Shown: one piece after another, positions 5,922-5,926 of the stretch | Numbering within the stretch: position 1 is the stretch's first letter | Layout: each line of letters opens with the position of its first letter | NCBI GenBank assembly: GCA_013151235.1 | Contig: JAADIO010000066.1 | Span: forward strand, 1-5,926 | Reading direction: 5' to 3' | DNA: 5,926 bases | Source of the DNA: Deltaproteobacteria bacterium | GTDB taxonomy: Bacteria > CG2-30-53-67 | Program-made: the position numbers and the translations under genes | Notes under the pieces: generated by a model | Seen by the model: only the letters and a program-made list of their open reading frames with translations | Database searches by the model: none | What the model was told of the DNA's origin: nothing

Positions 5922-5926
5922 AATCC

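Larger units (their letters stand above)
5713..5926. other. Repeat-rich non-coding leader upstream of cbiX
   Basis: This 214-base region holds the cbiX Shine-Dalgarno, the hairpin at 5749-5766, an AT-rich patch (5771-5782), the phrase GATGGTGTCGTAAAAAGTC (5783-5801), which I recall as a recurrent intergenic motif, and the GAACGG-type repeats to the right edge. I see no credible gene and no tRNA. I also see no cobalamin riboswitch core (no GCCACTG-type B12 box on either strand). The operon promoter may be here, around the AT-rich patch, or outside the window to the right. Confidence 0.6.

Overview
The window is one contiguous stretch of an anaerobic (early cobalt insertion) cobalamin biosynthesis operon with a built-in cobalt uptake system. 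All eight genes lie on the minus strand, so transcription runs from right to left. In transcription order they are cbiX (cobaltochelatase), cbiC (methylmutase), cbiM, a cbiN-like gene, cbiQ and cbiO (an energy-coupling-factor cobalt transporter), cbiD (C1-methyltransferase) and a cbiE-cbiT fusion that leaves the window at base 1. Every assignment rests on family motifs read directly in the translations. No database search was possible.

The sequence is GC-rich with strong Shine-Dalgarno sites. The gene order mixes transporter and corrin-ring genes, it uses a short CbiX, and its gaps contain 9-bp and palindromic intergenic repeats. This resembles Desulfobacterota/Geobacter-type or related anaerobic bacteria, but that placement is inference and not proven by the window.

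Layout: bases 5713-5926 are a non-coding leader packed with interspersed-repeat-like palindromes, and no cobalamin riboswitch is recognisable there. Bases 3933-5712 hold cbiX, cbiC and cbiM, joined by ATGA stop/start overlaps. Bases 3889-3932 are a short gap that, together with the cbiM tail, carries five 9-bp repeat units forming a hairpin. Bases 824-3888 hold cbiN-like, cbiQ, cbiO and cbiD, again overlapping or nearly touching. Bases 751-823 are a second gap with another pair of 9-bp repeats. Bases 1-750 are the cbiET fusion.

How it works together: CbiM, CbiN, CbiQ and CbiO would import Co2+. CbiX would insert it into sirohydrochlorin, and CbiD, CbiE, CbiT and CbiC would carry out methylation, decarboxylation and methyl migration steps toward cobyrinate. 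The other ring genes (cbiL, cbiF, cbiG, cbiH, cbiJ, cbiA) are not in the window and may lie to the left. The coding content is well known biology. The less explained parts are the divergent CbiN-like protein, the 9-bp repeat arrays at the only two loose junctions, and the repeat-rich leader without a riboswitch.
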